Source: CALGLS01 sp964508085
GTDB lineage: Bacteria > Bacteroidota > Bacteroidia > Chitinophagales > Saprospiraceae
Reading direction: 5' to 3'
DNA: 64,000 nucleotides
Assembly: GCA_964508085.1 (NCBI GenBank)
Contig: CAZDTI010000001.1
Span: 36,966 to 100,965, forward strand
Made by a program: the position numbers and the translations under genes. Below the pieces are notes generated by a model, which was not told where the DNA came from, did not search any database, and was given only the letters and a program-made list of their open reading frames with translations. This document shows positions 33,255 to 42,657 of this stretch, piece after piece; positions within the stretch are counted from its first letter, which is position 1; each line of letters begins with the position of its first letter.

Positions 33255-34265
33255 ATGAACCAATCCGTTTTATTGATTGCAGAAATCGGCCAAGCACATG
33301 ATGGAAGTCTTGGTTTATTACACTCTTATATAGATGCGTTAGCAACAACAGGGGTAGATGCAATAAAATTTCAAACCCATATTGCCGAAGCAGAAAGTAG
33401 CATTCATGAACCCTTTCGAGTCAATTTCTCTTTTGAAGACAAAACTCGCTATGATTATTGGCTTCGTATGGGATTTTCCAAAGAACAATGGGTTGGGATT
33501 AAAGAGCATTGTGAAAAAGTAGGATTGGAATTCATGTCTTCCCCTTTTTCACAAGCTGCGGTTGATTTGTTAGAAGAGTTAGAGGTCAAAAGATATAAAT
33601 TTGGATCAGGGGAAGTAACCAACTTTCTGATGATGGAAAAAATCGCCAGAACAGGCAAACCAATTATCCTTTCTTCGGGGATGAGTTCGTTTGAGGAATT
33701 GGATCAATCAGTCGAATTTATAAGATCATTTGGTAATGACCTGTCCATTTTGCAATGTACGACAGCTTACCCCACACCTCATGAAAGATTGGGGCTAAAC
33801 GTAATTGGCGAATTGAAAGACAGATATCCTGATGCTGCCGTTGGTTTGTCAGAGCATACTGGAGAAATTTACGCTGGGATTGCAGCTACCGCACTTGGAG
33901 CAGAATTGTTAGAATTCCATGCAGTCTTTGATAAGCGAATGTTCGGACCAGATGCAACCTCCTCTTTGGAAATTGATCAGATCAAAGAATTAGTAAAAGG
34001 AGTTAGAGCAATTGAAGAATCTTTACGGAATCCGATAGATAAGAACGATTTGACGAATTATATGGGATTAAAGAAAATATTTGAGAAAACCTTGGCTGTT
34101 AACAAAACACTTCCAAAAGGTCATGTGATTTCTTTTGATGATTTGGAAGCGAAAAAACCAGCCAACCTTGGAATCAAAGCTTCTGATTTCAAAAACATAA
34201 TCGGGAAGCAATTGGCCAGAGATAAAACGAAGTGGGAGTTTTTAAAATCGGAAGATTTAGTATGA
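33255..34265 (+). CDS. NeuB-like nonulosonate (sialic acid family) synthase
   Basis: A 336-residue TIM-barrel enzyme with a C-terminal SAF (antifreeze-like) domain. It should condense phosphoenolpyruvate with a 6-carbon amino sugar to a 9-carbon nonulosonic acid. K-F-Q-T-H, F-M-S-S-P-F-S, K-F-G-S-G-E, L-S-S-G-M-S, C-T-T-A-Y-P-T-P and L-S-E-H-T-G are as expected. Some positions are divergent: the usual N-H-N-G near the N-terminus is A-H-D-G, and the usual E-K-H-F region is E-F-H-A-V-F-D-K-R. It is a diverged branch of the family; whether it makes Neu5Ac, legionaminate or another sugar cannot be told. The stop overlaps the next start by 4 bases. Confidence 0.85.
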   Translation: MNQSVLLIAEIGQAHDGSLGLLHSYIDALATTGVDAIKFQTHIAEAESSIHEPFRVNFSFEDKTRYDYWLRMGFSKEQWVGIKEHCEKVGLEFMSSPFSQAAVDLLEELEVKRYKFGSGEVTNFLMMEKIARTGKPIILSSGMSSFEELDQSVEFIRSFGNDLSILQCTTAYPTPHERLGLNVIGELKDRYPDAAVGLSEHTGEIYAGIAATALGAELLEFHAVFDKRMFGPDATSSLEIDQIKELVKGVRAIEESLRNPIDKNDLTNYMGLKKIFEKTLAVNKTLPKGHVISFDDLEAKKPANLGIKASDFKNIIGKQLARDKTKWEFLKSEDLV

Positions 34266-35410
34266 GAAAAATAGCTGTTGTAGTAACTGCACGACCATCT
34301 TATAGCCGTATAAAGACGGCCATTAAAGCGATACAAGATCATCCTGATTTAGAACTCCAGCTTGTTGTTGCAGCTTCTGCCTTGTTAGATAGGTATGGGA
34401 CTGCAGTCCGTTATATGGAACAAGATGGTTTTCCAATTGCGGCAAAAGTATTTAATGTACTAGAAGGTGAAAACCTGACCGCACAAGCTAAGACCACTGG
34501 GCTGGGAATTCTGGAACTTTCTTCTGTCTTCGAAAGATTAGAACCGGATGCAGTTATTACGGTTGCTGATCGATTTGAAACAATGGCGACAGCTATTGCT
34601 GCTTCCTATATGAATATTCCATTGATTCATATTCAAGGAGGTGAAGTGACCGGCAACATTGATGAGAAAGTAAGACATGCGATTACAAAATTAGCGGATT
34701 TGCACTTAGTTGCTTCCGAAAAAGCAAAGGAACGGGTGCTTAGAATGGGGGAGGATCCTGCAAAAGTTTTTAATACGGGTTGCCCTTCCATCGACCTTGC
34801 AGAAGAAGTGTTACAAAGTCCAGCATTGGATTTTGATCCTTTTGAAAGATATGGAGGAGTTGGGGAAATAACCAATTGGGAAAACCAATACATTGTGGTA
34901 CTCCAACATCCCGTTACAACGGAATATGCAGAATCCCGAGCGCATATAGACGAAACACTCAAAGCCATTTATGAATTGAAAGTACCAACTTTTTGGTTTT
35001 GGCCCAACGTAGATGCAGGATCAGATGGAACCTCAAAAGGGATTCGTTCTTTTCGAGAGCATAACAATATAGACCACATTCACTTTTTTAAAAATATGGA
35101 AGGACGAGATTTTTTGAGACTTCTGTATAATTCAAAATGTTTGATTGGTAACTCCAGTGTAGGCATTCGAGAATGTTCATATATGGGGGTACCTGTTGTC
35201 AATATTGGATCTCGGCAGGATGGAAGAGATCGAGGACAGAATGTAACTGATGTGGACTACGATAAAAAGGAAATATTAGCAGCTATTGAAAAGTCCTTAA
35301 CCAAACCACGAATAAAGGATTTGACTTATGGTGGTGGAACTGCCGGCCAAAAGATAGCAGAGGTTATTGCGACAACGCATTTGGACTTTAAAAAAATATT
35401 ACAATACTAA
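34262..35410 (+). CDS. NeuC-like hydrolysing UDP-GlcNAc 2-epimerase
   Basis: A 382-residue GT-B-fold enzyme that should hydrolyse and epimerise UDP-GlcNAc (or a relative) to ManNAc, the substrate of NeuB. Motifs include T-A-R-P-S-Y-S-R, V-T-V-A-D-R-F-E-T, H-I-Q-G-G-E-V-T-G, G-N-S-S-V-G-I-R-E and G-S-R-Q-D-G-R. I chose the ATG at 34262, overlapping the NeuB stop; the longer frame from 34232 begins inside NeuB. The LegG-like variant acting on a 2,4-diacetamido sugar is possible but would need a dehydratase and aminotransferase that are not adjacent. Confidence 0.87.
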   Translation: MRKIAVVVTARPSYSRIKTAIKAIQDHPDLELQLVVAASALLDRYGTAVRYMEQDGFPIAAKVFNVLEGENLTAQAKTTGLGILELSSVFERLEPDAVITVADRFETMATAIAASYMNIPLIHIQGGEVTGNIDEKVRHAITKLADLHLVASEKAKERVLRMGEDPAKVFNTGCPSIDLAEEVLQSPALDFDPFERYGGVGEITNWENQYIVVLQHPVTTEYAESRAHIDETLKAIYELKVPTFWFWPNVDAGSDGTSKGIRSFREHNNIDHIHFFKNMEGRDFLRLLYNSKCLIGNSSVGIRECSYMGVPVVNIGSRQDGRDRGQNVTDVDYDKKEILAAIEKSLTKPRIKDLTYGGGTAGQKIAEVIATTHLDFKKILQY

Positions 35411-35416
35411 AAAGTA

Positions 35417-36382
35417 ATGCGTTTGAAATTACATATAGCTGAAACCGAAGATTTCTCTCCAAAAGTAATGGCGTTGCTGAACCAACAGTTTACAGTAACT
35501 ACAGGCTCTGTTAATAAAGACGCATTAAAACAGAAGTTAGCGGAAGTAGACATCTTTTGGTTTCGACTGGCCTATCGATTGGATGGATCGGTAATAGATG
35601 AAAATACGTGTTGTAAATACTTTGTTTCTCCAGTAACAGGGATAGATCATATTGATGAAAATTTGTGCAAACAATTCGAGATAAAGATTATCTGTCTAAG
35701 AGGAGAAACCGACTTCCTAAAAGAAGTAAGAGCGACCGCCGAGCATACTATGCTATTGGCGATGATGCTGATGAGGAATGCTGGTCCGGCGTTGGAAGAT
35801 GTCAAAGCCGCTAATTGGCGAAGAGATCTTTTCAGAGGCTTTGAATTATACAAAAAGAAAATAGGGATTATTGGATATGGTCGATTAGGTAGTATTGTAG
35901 CAAATTATTTTCACGCTTTTGGTGCCGAAGTTGGTTACTTTGACATAGTAGATAAAAAAGCTCCTGTTCATTTCAAGAAATATGATTCTATGGAGTCCTG
36001 TATTATGGACAGTGATATTATATCCGTTCATATTCCTTACAATAAATCAACACATCAGCTTTTTGACAAAAGTGTTTTTCAATTATTCGATAATTCTAAA
36101 TGGCTGATCAATACCAGTAGGGGAGGAATCTTTGATGAAGCAGCATTGTTAGTTGTTTTGAAAAACAACCAATTAGCGGGTGCAGCCTTAGATGTTTTAT
36201 ATGGAGAGCCTGAGATTTCAGCGCATCCGTTAATTGCTTACGCTCGAGAAAGTCGTAATTTAATTATTACTCCACATATAGGGGGCTGTACTTTTGAATC
36301 ATTTGAAAAAACGGAAATGTTCATTTATATTAAATTGAAAAAAACATTAATAAATGAAAAGATATATCCAATCGGGTTTTAA
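35417..36382 (+). CDS. D-isomer-specific 2-hydroxyacid dehydrogenase
   Basis: A 321-residue NAD-dependent dehydrogenase. The nucleotide loop is G-I-I-G-Y-G-R-L-G-S. The catalytic Arg lies in N-T-S-R-G-G-I, the Glu in the D-V-L-Y-G-E-P region, and the His in T-P-H-I-G-G. It resembles phosphoglycerate and hydroxypyruvate dehydrogenases but sits between NeuC-like and methyltransferase-like genes in a nonulosonate block. Related enzymes act on carboxylated sugars or make hydroxyacid substituents such as lactyl or glyceryl groups. The role here is inferred and unspecified. The end overlaps the next gene by 29 bases. Confidence 0.82.
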   Translation: MRLKLHIAETEDFSPKVMALLNQQFTVTTGSVNKDALKQKLAEVDIFWFRLAYRLDGSVIDENTCCKYFVSPVTGIDHIDENLCKQFEIKIICLRGETDFLKEVRATAEHTMLLAMMLMRNAGPALEDVKAANWRRDLFRGFELYKKKIGIIGYGRLGSIVANYFHAFGAEVGYFDIVDKKAPVHFKKYDSMESCIMDSDIISVHIPYNKSTHQLFDKSVFQLFDNSKWLINTSRGGIFDEAALLVVLKNNQLAGAALDVLYGEPEISAHPLIAYARESRNLIITPHIGGCTFESFEKTEMFIYIKLKKTLINEKIYPIGF

Positions 36383-37061
36383 AAGAATTAATAAACTAAT
36401 TCTTAACAAGAAACGAAAATTATATAGGAAAAAATATCCTGAATTCGTGGACATTTTTAATAAATATGTAAAAACATTTCATAAATCAGGTGGTTTCAGT
36501 TATCCTACACAAGATTTGAAAGTGTTTGATTTATTGGAGCTATTAATTGAAAAGAAACCGAAAAATTTTGTAGAGTATGGAACCGGTTCAACTTCTTTAG
36601 CGTGTGCATATTATGCTACCAATTATGATGCACAGTATTTAGGGTTAGATGAAAGTGAAAAATGGGCAAAATTAAATATGGAAAGAATTAAAGCATTTAT
36701 TCCAAATATTGCTAATAGTGAAATAAAACACTTTCCTAGAATCGATGAATATTCAGAAAAAATATATCACACAAATCTAAACTTTTATCCAGATCACTAT
36801 TTTGACTTTATGCTGATCGATGGTCCTTCTTTCGATTTAAATGAAGAGCACATTTTTCCTGCTAATAACGACATTATTAAGTATAAAACACTTGGAATTC
36901 CAGAAACCATAATTGTTGACAATCGGAAATGTACGGTACATTGGTTGAAAGAATATTTAAAAGATTCTCACCGATGTACAAACTCTTCTATGTGGACATT
37001 AGATAAAAAGATTGTTAATACCAATACTGCTCAATATTTCTCGGTTTTTGAAAAAACTTAA
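36354..37061 (+). CDS. Methyltransferase-fold protein of unknown function
   Basis: A 235-residue protein with a basic N-terminus, a Rossmann-like motif E-Y-G-T-G-S-T-S-L (about 74-82) and F-D-F-M-L-I-D-G-P further on. This resembles class I SAM-dependent methyltransferases of the Methyltransf_24 kind. No membrane segment is seen. It overlaps the preceding dehydrogenase by 29 bases and precedes the CMP-transferase gene by 2 bases, so it is tightly coupled to nonulosonate genes. It may methylate the sugar or a pendant group. The fold is moderately sure, the reaction unknown. Confidence 0.6.
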   Translation: MKRYIQSGFKRINKLILNKKRKLYRKKYPEFVDIFNKYVKTFHKSGGFSYPTQDLKVFDLLELLIEKKPKNFVEYGTGSTSLACAYYATNYDAQYLGLDESEKWAKLNMERIKAFIPNIANSEIKHFPRIDEYSEKIYHTNLNFYPDHYFDFMLIDGPSFDLNEEHIFPANNDIIKYKTLGIPETIIVDNRKCTVHWLKEYLKDSHRCTNSSMWTLDKKIVNTNTAQYFSVFEKT

Positions 37062-37063
37062 TA

Positions 37064-37744
37064 GTGAATTTAGGAATTATTCCAGCCAGAGGAGGATCTA
37101 AAAGAATCCCCGGAAAAAACAAAAAAAAATTAGTTGGTAAAGAACTGATTCGATATGTAATTGAGGCAGCAATAACATCAAACCTCCTCGATCAAATCGT
37201 AGTGAGTTCTGACGATGCAGATATTTTACGTATTGCGGAAGAATACCCTCAGATAATTCCGATAAAAAGACCCTCGGAGATTTCCGGAGATACTGCCCCC
37301 GCTATAACCTATGTCCAACATGCTTTGTCTTTATTTGCGGAAAAATATGATTTAGTAGTGATAGTTCAGCCTAGTTCGCCACTAACATTAGGAGAAGACA
37401 TAGATAATACAATACAATTGTTAGTGAATAGTGATGTAGATTCTTCTGTAAGTGTTATGCATCTTGACCATGCTATGCATCCTATTAAACTAAAAACTAT
37501 GTCAGGAGATCTTTTGCTGCCATATGTTGAAAAGGAAAGAGGTCGGATGGCAGCTCATGAATTACCAGAATTATTTGTTAGAAATGGCTCTGTTTATGTG
37601 AGTACAATAGAGACGATTCGGTCAGGAAGAATAATAGGAGAAAAATGTCTGGGGTACAAAATGCCCAGAGAACGTTCGATTGATATTAATGATCCAATTG
37701 ATTTTGAATTTGCTGAATTTATATTGAAAAAACATGGAAAGTAA
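37064..37744 (+). CDS. NeuA-like CMP-nonulosonate (acylneuraminate) cytidylyltransferase
   Basis: A 226-residue nucleotidyltransferase that should activate the nonulosonic acid as its CMP-sugar. The N-terminus has I-P-A-R-G-G-S-K-R-I-P-G-K-N, with S-S-D-D and L-Q-P-S-S-P-like V-Q-P-S-S-P-L motifs, and ends with I-D-I-N-D-P-I-D. The start is a GTG at 37064, which gives the expected N-terminus. The next gene starts 11 bases inside its end. It completes a NeuB/NeuC/NeuA set separated by two unrelated genes. Confidence 0.88.
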   Translation: MNLGIIPARGGSKRIPGKNKKKLVGKELIRYVIEAAITSNLLDQIVVSSDDADILRIAEEYPQIIPIKRPSEISGDTAPAITYVQHALSLFAEKYDLVVIVQPSSPLTLGEDIDNTIQLLVNSDVDSSVSVMHLDHAMHPIKLKTMSGDLLLPYVEKERGRMAAHELPELFVRNGSVYVSTIETIRSGRIIGEKCLGYKMPRERSIDINDPIDFEFAEFILKKHGK

Positions 37745-38573
37745 AACAAAAGGAAGTTACGAAGGTTGGAATGAGGTATGGAACACACAGTCCAAGGATG
37801 TGGTGTTGAATCCAATGTACACGGAAACAGAGCCCGTTGATATTTATCAATTTTGGCAAAAAGGATATGCAGACGATTTGTTAAATCTGATTAAAAGTAA
37901 AAACTATACCTCCTTTTGTGAATTAGGAGCGGGTAGGGGAACTACCACCATGTATTTGGCAAAAGCAGGTTATAAAGATTTGACAATGGTTGACTTAGCG
38001 GAACAGGGGTTTAACGTTGCAATGCATAGCTTTAAACATTATAAGCTACCTATCCCAAAAATGGTATTGGAGAATGTAGAACAGACAAACCTTACAGCCG
38101 ACTCCTATGATTGTATTTATAACATAGGCTTGTTGGAGCATTTCGATGACCCTAAACCCACACTAGCAGAATCATTTCGATTGCTTAAAAAAGGAGGAAT
38201 GATCTTTAAACCTATTGTTCCGATCCAACCACTTTATAAATCCTTTTTTCAACGTCTACTTTTTAATCCACTTTCTCTTGTAAAGAAAATGGTGAAGAAA
38301 ATAATTGCTAGAAAAGATCCTTCCGGAAATATTAATAGGACGGATTACCGAAGAGAAGTATACATTAAAGCTTGTGAAGAATTAGGATATAAAAATATAC
38401 AATGTATTCCTTATAATCCGTATCACAAAGTGAATCGTGATGGATGGGTAGAAAATACTATTACTTTTCCCAGTTATAAATGGTACTACAAAAGTTTCAA
38501 AAAAAATAAAACGCTTAGTTTTAAAACCAGTGGCCTTTTTGATTGTTGCTTTCTACTAATAGCTGAAAAATAA
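37734..38573 (+). CDS. Class I SAM-dependent methyltransferase
   Basis: A 279-residue protein. The SAM-binding motif C-E-L-G-A-G-R-G-T-T-T is at about residues 62-72. M-V-D-L follows as the acidic end of the second strand, then Y-N-I-G-L-L-E-H-F-D-D-P as the post-I motif and L-K-K-G-G as motif III. It overlaps the CMP-transferase by 11 bases and ends immediately before the next start. A role in O- or N-methylating the surface sugar is inferred from the neighbours. Confidence 0.82.
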   Translation: MESKTKGSYEGWNEVWNTQSKDVVLNPMYTETEPVDIYQFWQKGYADDLLNLIKSKNYTSFCELGAGRGTTTMYLAKAGYKDLTMVDLAEQGFNVAMHSFKHYKLPIPKMVLENVEQTNLTADSYDCIYNIGLLEHFDDPKPTLAESFRLLKKGGMIFKPIVPIQPLYKSFFQRLLFNPLSLVKKMVKKIIARKDPSGNINRTDYRREVYIKACEELGYKNIQCIPYNPYHKVNRDGWVENTITFPSYKWYYKSFKKNKTLSFKTSGLFDCCFLLIAEK

Positions 38574-40004
38574 ATGAATACAGATATTGCTTATATCGTT
38601 TCCCATGGCTTTGCAGCCCGGATGGTGATGCAAACCAATTTATTGGGATTGCTCGTCAAAGAAGGGAAGAAGGTAGCGCTAATTGCACCAGACAAAGAGG
38701 ATGATAACCTGAAAAAGTACTGTCAGGAAAACGGAGTAGTCCTTTACGAATTTAGTCCACAATCTAGTTTTTGGACAGCGCAATACCATGATGCCCGAAA
38801 GTACTTTCTGGAAGATATAAGAGCAAACCCTGCCCTTTGGGAAAAACATATTTATGCTACCCGTTATAATAAAGCAAGAAACCCTTGGAAGCATATTCGA
38901 CCTCGATTATTATATCTGATTCACCAGTTAAGAAAATGGTATCCAGGTTTGAAAAACTGGTATAAAAAGAGGGAAGAGCAACAACTGGAATCGGAACTTG
39001 CTAACAAACTAATCACAGAAATTCAGCCAGAGCTGATAGTATCTACCTATCCTGTCAATTTCTCAGAGGCGATGTTATTGAAAGCAGCTAAAAAGCAGCA
39101 GACAAAAACCATTATCCATTTACTAAGCTGGGATAATATTTCCTGTAAAGGACATTTTCCTCAGTTGGCAGATGAATATATCGCTTGGGGGCCAATCATG
39201 AAAAGTGAGCTACAGGAATACTATAACATAGCAGAAGATAAAATCCATGTTTGTGGTGTCCCGCATTTTGATATTCATATCGAAAGTAAGCAAAATCCAA
39301 AGCCCCAAAGACATTTGGAAAAGTTAGGATTAAACCCGGCAAAACCATACTTGTTTTTTGGAATGAGTTCTCCCCGGTTTGCCCCTAAAGAAATAGATAT
39401 TGTTGAATGGCTAGCGATAGAAATTGAAAAGAATACTTTTGGAAAAGAGATGCAATTAGTTGTCCGCCCTCACCCACAAAATGTACAAGGCGGAATGTCA
39501 GATCAGAGTTGGTTGCCACGATTAAAAGCAATTCATAACAATAGAACAGCGGTTGATTTTCCAAACTTGGTCAAAAGTAAAATGCCTTGGTCAATGCAAG
39601 AAGATGATATGAAGAGATTATCCCATTTACTGGCAGGTTGTAGCGTTTCTCTAAACTCAGGAAGTACCTTAAGTATTGATGCGTTGATGTGTGGAGTGCC
39701 AGTAATACTGACTTCTTTTGATGGAGGAGAAAAACGTAATTACTGGAAATCGGCAAGGCGTTTAATAGACTATACTCATTTGAGGAAATTAGTAAAATTA
39801 GGAGGTGTATCTATGTGTAATAACTATAAGGGAATGGAAGCACTAATTAATAATTATTTGAACGATAGCCGGTATATTATAACAGATAGAAATCAAACGG
39901 TAGATCAGCAAATAGGTCGTAAAGAGCACTCTTCCACAAATGCGGTAGTTAGAGATTTATTAATGTTATTGGAGAATTCGAATACGGTCATTGAGCTCCA
40001 TTAA
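38574..40004 (+). CDS. Uncharacterised GT-B-like (CDP-glycerophosphotransferase/epimerase-fold) surface-polysaccharide protein
   Basis: A 476-residue protein starting directly after the methyltransferase stop. No strict family signature is recognised. A C-terminal half with V-V-R-P-H-P-Q, L-N-S-G-S-T-L-S-I-D-A-L and G-V-P-V-I-L-T-S-F resembles GT-B folds of the CDP-glycerol glycerophosphotransferase or sialyltransferase-like kind. Its place after CMP-sugar genes makes a nonulosonate transferase conceivable, but that is inference. No membrane helix is evident. Confidence 0.5.
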   Translation: MNTDIAYIVSHGFAARMVMQTNLLGLLVKEGKKVALIAPDKEDDNLKKYCQENGVVLYEFSPQSSFWTAQYHDARKYFLEDIRANPALWEKHIYATRYNKARNPWKHIRPRLLYLIHQLRKWYPGLKNWYKKREEQQLESELANKLITEIQPELIVSTYPVNFSEAMLLKAAKKQQTKTIIHLLSWDNISCKGHFPQLADEYIAWGPIMKSELQEYYNIAEDKIHVCGVPHFDIHIESKQNPKPQRHLEKLGLNPAKPYLFFGMSSPRFAPKEIDIVEWLAIEIEKNTFGKEMQLVVRPHPQNVQGGMSDQSWLPRLKAIHNNRTAVDFPNLVKSKMPWSMQEDDMKRLSHLLAGCSVSLNSGSTLSIDALMCGVPVILTSFDGGEKRNYWKSARRLIDYTHLRKLVKLGGVSMCNNYKGMEALINNYLNDSRYIITDRNQTVDQQIGRKEHSSTNAVVRDLLMLLENSNTVIELH

Positions 40005-41301
40005 ACATTCTTTAGGAAACCTCGGGACAAAATTACTTCTTTACCCCATCAGCTTTGTCACCTCTATTGTTATCGCAAGATATCTGGGACCAGAAGAAAG
40101 GGGGATTTATACCTACTTAACCTTATTGGTTTCCTTCTTAATCCCTATTGTCTCTTTAGGGTTTGGGGGCGGAATCGCATTTTATATCAGCAATAAAAAG
40201 TACGCGCCAAAAGACATAATTTTTACGGTCTCTTTGTTGGGATCACTTCTTGGACTTCTTTTGGCTATCCTAATAATGAGTCTGTGGCAATTTTCTTGTT
40301 TAGGAGAAACAGGTAAATTGATTACAAGGGTACAAATGATAGCTGTATCTTGCTCCATTATTTTTTCCTCAACTGTTTTTTTTATTACTCGACTCTTATT
40401 AGGAGATTCGAAATTCCCGAATCTGAATATTCTGGAAATCGTTAGAGGAATTACAAATCCTATTTTACTTTTAGTCCTGGTGTGGTTGATGGGAATGAGA
40501 GTTACAGGAGCGGCTTTGACCTTGTTGAGTATCAGCGTTATTGGTTTTTTGTATATCCTTTATATTTCTTTAAAGTTTTACAAACCCGTTTTTATGATTA
40601 ATTGGGGATTTGTAAAAGATGCTTTAATTTATGGTTTTAAAGGATGGCTTGGAGATATGGCAATTCGGGCAAATGTAAGATTGGACCAAATTATTTTGGG
40701 GTCCATTGTTTCCGCAAAGGCACTTGGTATCTACGCGATAGCTGTATTATTATCAGAATTGTTGTGGATTATTCCAGATGCAATTGGCCCTGTTTTATTT
40801 ACTAAAATAGCCGCGATAAAAGATCTTCCAAAACAAATTCGCATTACAAAAAAAATTCACTCTCTATTATTTTATACCATTTTAATTACCTCCTTATTTT
40901 TCACGTCACTTTGTTACTATTTTATAATTCCTATCCTTTACGGAGTAGAATATACAGGTGCGATGACTCCTTTCTTGTTTCTGATTCCTGGAACAGTATT
41001 AATGACAACTACTAAAGTAATGAGTAAACTATTATCAGCCACCGGGCATATTTTTAAAACGAGTATCATTCAAGTGAATAGCTCCATTGTGAGCATAGTG
41101 TTATATATTCTATTAATCCCTTCATATGATTTTATAGGAGCAGCGTTTGCTTCAAGTGTAGGATATATATTTGGGACACTTCTAAGTTTATATTATTTTA
41201 AATCTTTTTACAAACAATCGATCCTGCCTTTATTTTATTTAAATAAAGAAGATGTCCTTTGGTCATTTTATTCTATAAAGAAATTATTAAATAGTAAGTA
41301 A
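39991..41301 (+). CDS. Wzx-like polysaccharide flippase
   Basis: A 436-residue integral membrane protein with about 12-14 predicted helices. The N-terminus S-L-G-N-L-G-T-K-L-L-L-Y-P ... A-R-Y-L-G-P-E-E-R-G-I-Y is typical of the polysaccharide transporter (PST/MVF-like) family. It should flip undecaprenyl-linked repeat units to the periplasm for Wzy polymerisation. The start is a TTG, overlapping the previous gene by 14 bases. A terminator hairpin lies 58 bases after the stop. Confidence 0.88.
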   Translation: MSSIKHSLGNLGTKLLLYPISFVTSIVIARYLGPEERGIYTYLTLLVSFLIPIVSLGFGGGIAFYISNKKYAPKDIIFTVSLLGSLLGLLLAILIMSLWQFSCLGETGKLITRVQMIAVSCSIIFSSTVFFITRLLLGDSKFPNLNILEIVRGITNPILLLVLVWLMGMRVTGAALTLLSISVIGFLYILYISLKFYKPVFMINWGFVKDALIYGFKGWLGDMAIRANVRLDQIILGSIVSAKALGIYAIAVLLSELLWIIPDAIGPVLFTKIAAIKDLPKQIRITKKIHSLLFYTILITSLFFTSLCYYFIIPILYGVEYTGAMTPFLFLIPGTVLMTTTKVMSKLLSATGHIFKTSIIQVNSSIVSIVLYILLIPSYDFIGAAFASSVGYIFGTLLSLYYFKSFYKQSILPLFYLNKEDVLWSFYSIKKLLNSK

Positions 41302-41359
41302 GTGGACAGTTTTATTTTAATATAAAAAATGTCACTTTATGCCTTGTTCCATATGTGGA

Positions 41360-41395
41360 TTAAGTAGTTTTGTTCAACTACTTAACAATTTTTTT
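41360..41395 (+). terminator. Strong intrinsic terminator inside the cluster
   Basis: A perfect 10-bp stem (TTAAGTAGTT/AACTACTTAA) with a 6-base loop is followed by ACAA and seven Ts (41389-41395). It lies between the flippase and the next glycosyltransferase. It splits the plus-strand cluster into two transcription units unless it is antiterminated. Confidence 0.8.
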
Positions 41396-41487
41396 CAGTT
41401 GTTTAATCAATTATAATAAAAGAGTCCCATCGAATTTATTGATGGTTTGAATATATTCAGCTATTTAGTTTAAGAATTTATATAATT

Positions 41488-42657
41488 ATGGGAGAGAATA
41501 TTAAAAGTCTTAAAAAACTCAGCGAGAAAGGCCATGTCGTTATCGTCACAGCTTTCTATCCTCCAATTCCAGGAGGCACGAGTGTTATTGTAAAAAATAT
41601 TGTAAAAAATTTAGACCCTGAGAGCTATACGATAGCTACTATTAATCCTGAGTTTTCGAAACCTTCTACCAGCATAAATATTCATTACTTGATGAATACT
41701 TTCGTCTGGTCTTCTCGAATTAATAGGTATTGGAAAGACTTCCATACGAAGTCAGCAACAAATAAACTGGTAAAACTTTGCAAAGATAAAAAAGCCAAAT
41801 TTATAGTTGGAGTATATCCTGACTACTATTTTTTGAAGATAGCTTATGATGCTGCTCAACGGACAAACACACCAATTGTAAGTTATTTGCACGATACAAT
41901 TTCAGAAGGACTTGCTCACTCTAATATATCCCAAAAAGCTGATGAACTACAAAATAATGTTTTTCAAAAATCAGCTCATATATTTGTTATGAGCGAAGGT
42001 ATGAAAGATTTATACAAGGAAAAATATAATTTGGATACAGACACCTTGGAGCATACTTATCCTGAGCCATCAACTAAAGAAGCTTTTAATGTAAATATTG
42101 ATAACGGGAATATATTTTGGGGTGGTGCTATTTATTCGATTAATCAAAACGCAGTTCAGCGTGTGGTTAATGCATCCTCAGCTCTAAAAATAAAGGTAGA
42201 AATAGCCTCTAGTATTAAAAAACCTATTTTAGAAAAAATGGGTTTTAATACTAATTGGATTGATTTGTCATTTTATAAGAGAGAAGAATATTTAAAAGCG
42301 CTGAAAGAACAACAAATCCTATTATTAGCATTAGACTGGCCGGATGAATCCAGGACACATCGCGACGAATTAGCCACTATTTTCCCTACAAAAACAATTG
42401 AATACCTGCACTCCGGAAGACCAATTCTGGTACATTGTCCAGAAGATTATTTCCTGGCTAAATTTGTTAATAAATATCGTTGTGGAATAGTTGTTACAGA
42501 GCGATCTGGAGAGAAACTAAAAGAAGCGATAAGGAAATTAAAGACGAATGATTCGGAAGTACAGCAAATGGTATTAAATGCCTCAGAAGCTACTAAAGTC
42601 TTTGATCACGGGAGGCTACAAAATAAATTTATTTCAACGTTAAAAAAGCTTAGTTAA
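41488..42657 (+). CDS. Glycosyltransferase family 4-like
   Basis: A 389-residue GT-B-fold transferase. The N-terminus has T-A-F-Y-P-P-I-P-G-G-T-S. The donor-binding half has a F-P-T-K-T-I-E-Y-L-H-S-G-R-P-I-L region with the usual Glu. It starts after the terminator region and ends one base before the AsnB-like start, so translation is coupled. The sugar specificity is unknown. Confidence 0.75.
   Translation: MGENIKSLKKLSEKGHVVIVTAFYPPIPGGTSVIVKNIVKNLDPESYTIATINPEFSKPSTSINIHYLMNTFVWSSRINRYWKDFHTKSATNKLVKLCKDKKAKFIVGVYPDYYFLKIAYDAAQRTNTPIVSYLHDTISEGLAHSNISQKADELQNNVFQKSAHIFVMSEGMKDLYKEKYNLDTDTLEHTYPEPSTKEAFNVNIDNGNIFWGGAIYSINQNAVQRVVNASSALKIKVEIASSIKKPILEKMGFNTNWIDLSFYKREEYLKALKEQQILLLALDWPDESRTHRDELATIFPTKTIEYLHSGRPILVHCPEDYFLAKFVNKYRCGIVVTERSGEKLKEAIRKLKTNDSEVQQMVLNASEATKVFDHGRLQNKFISTLKKLS

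Noticed and set aside
33255..37744. Assigning the nonulosonate block to legionaminic acid
   Set aside because: Motifs for NeuB/NeuC/NeuA are clear, but a dehydratase and aminotransferase specific to that route are not adjacent; the product is left open.
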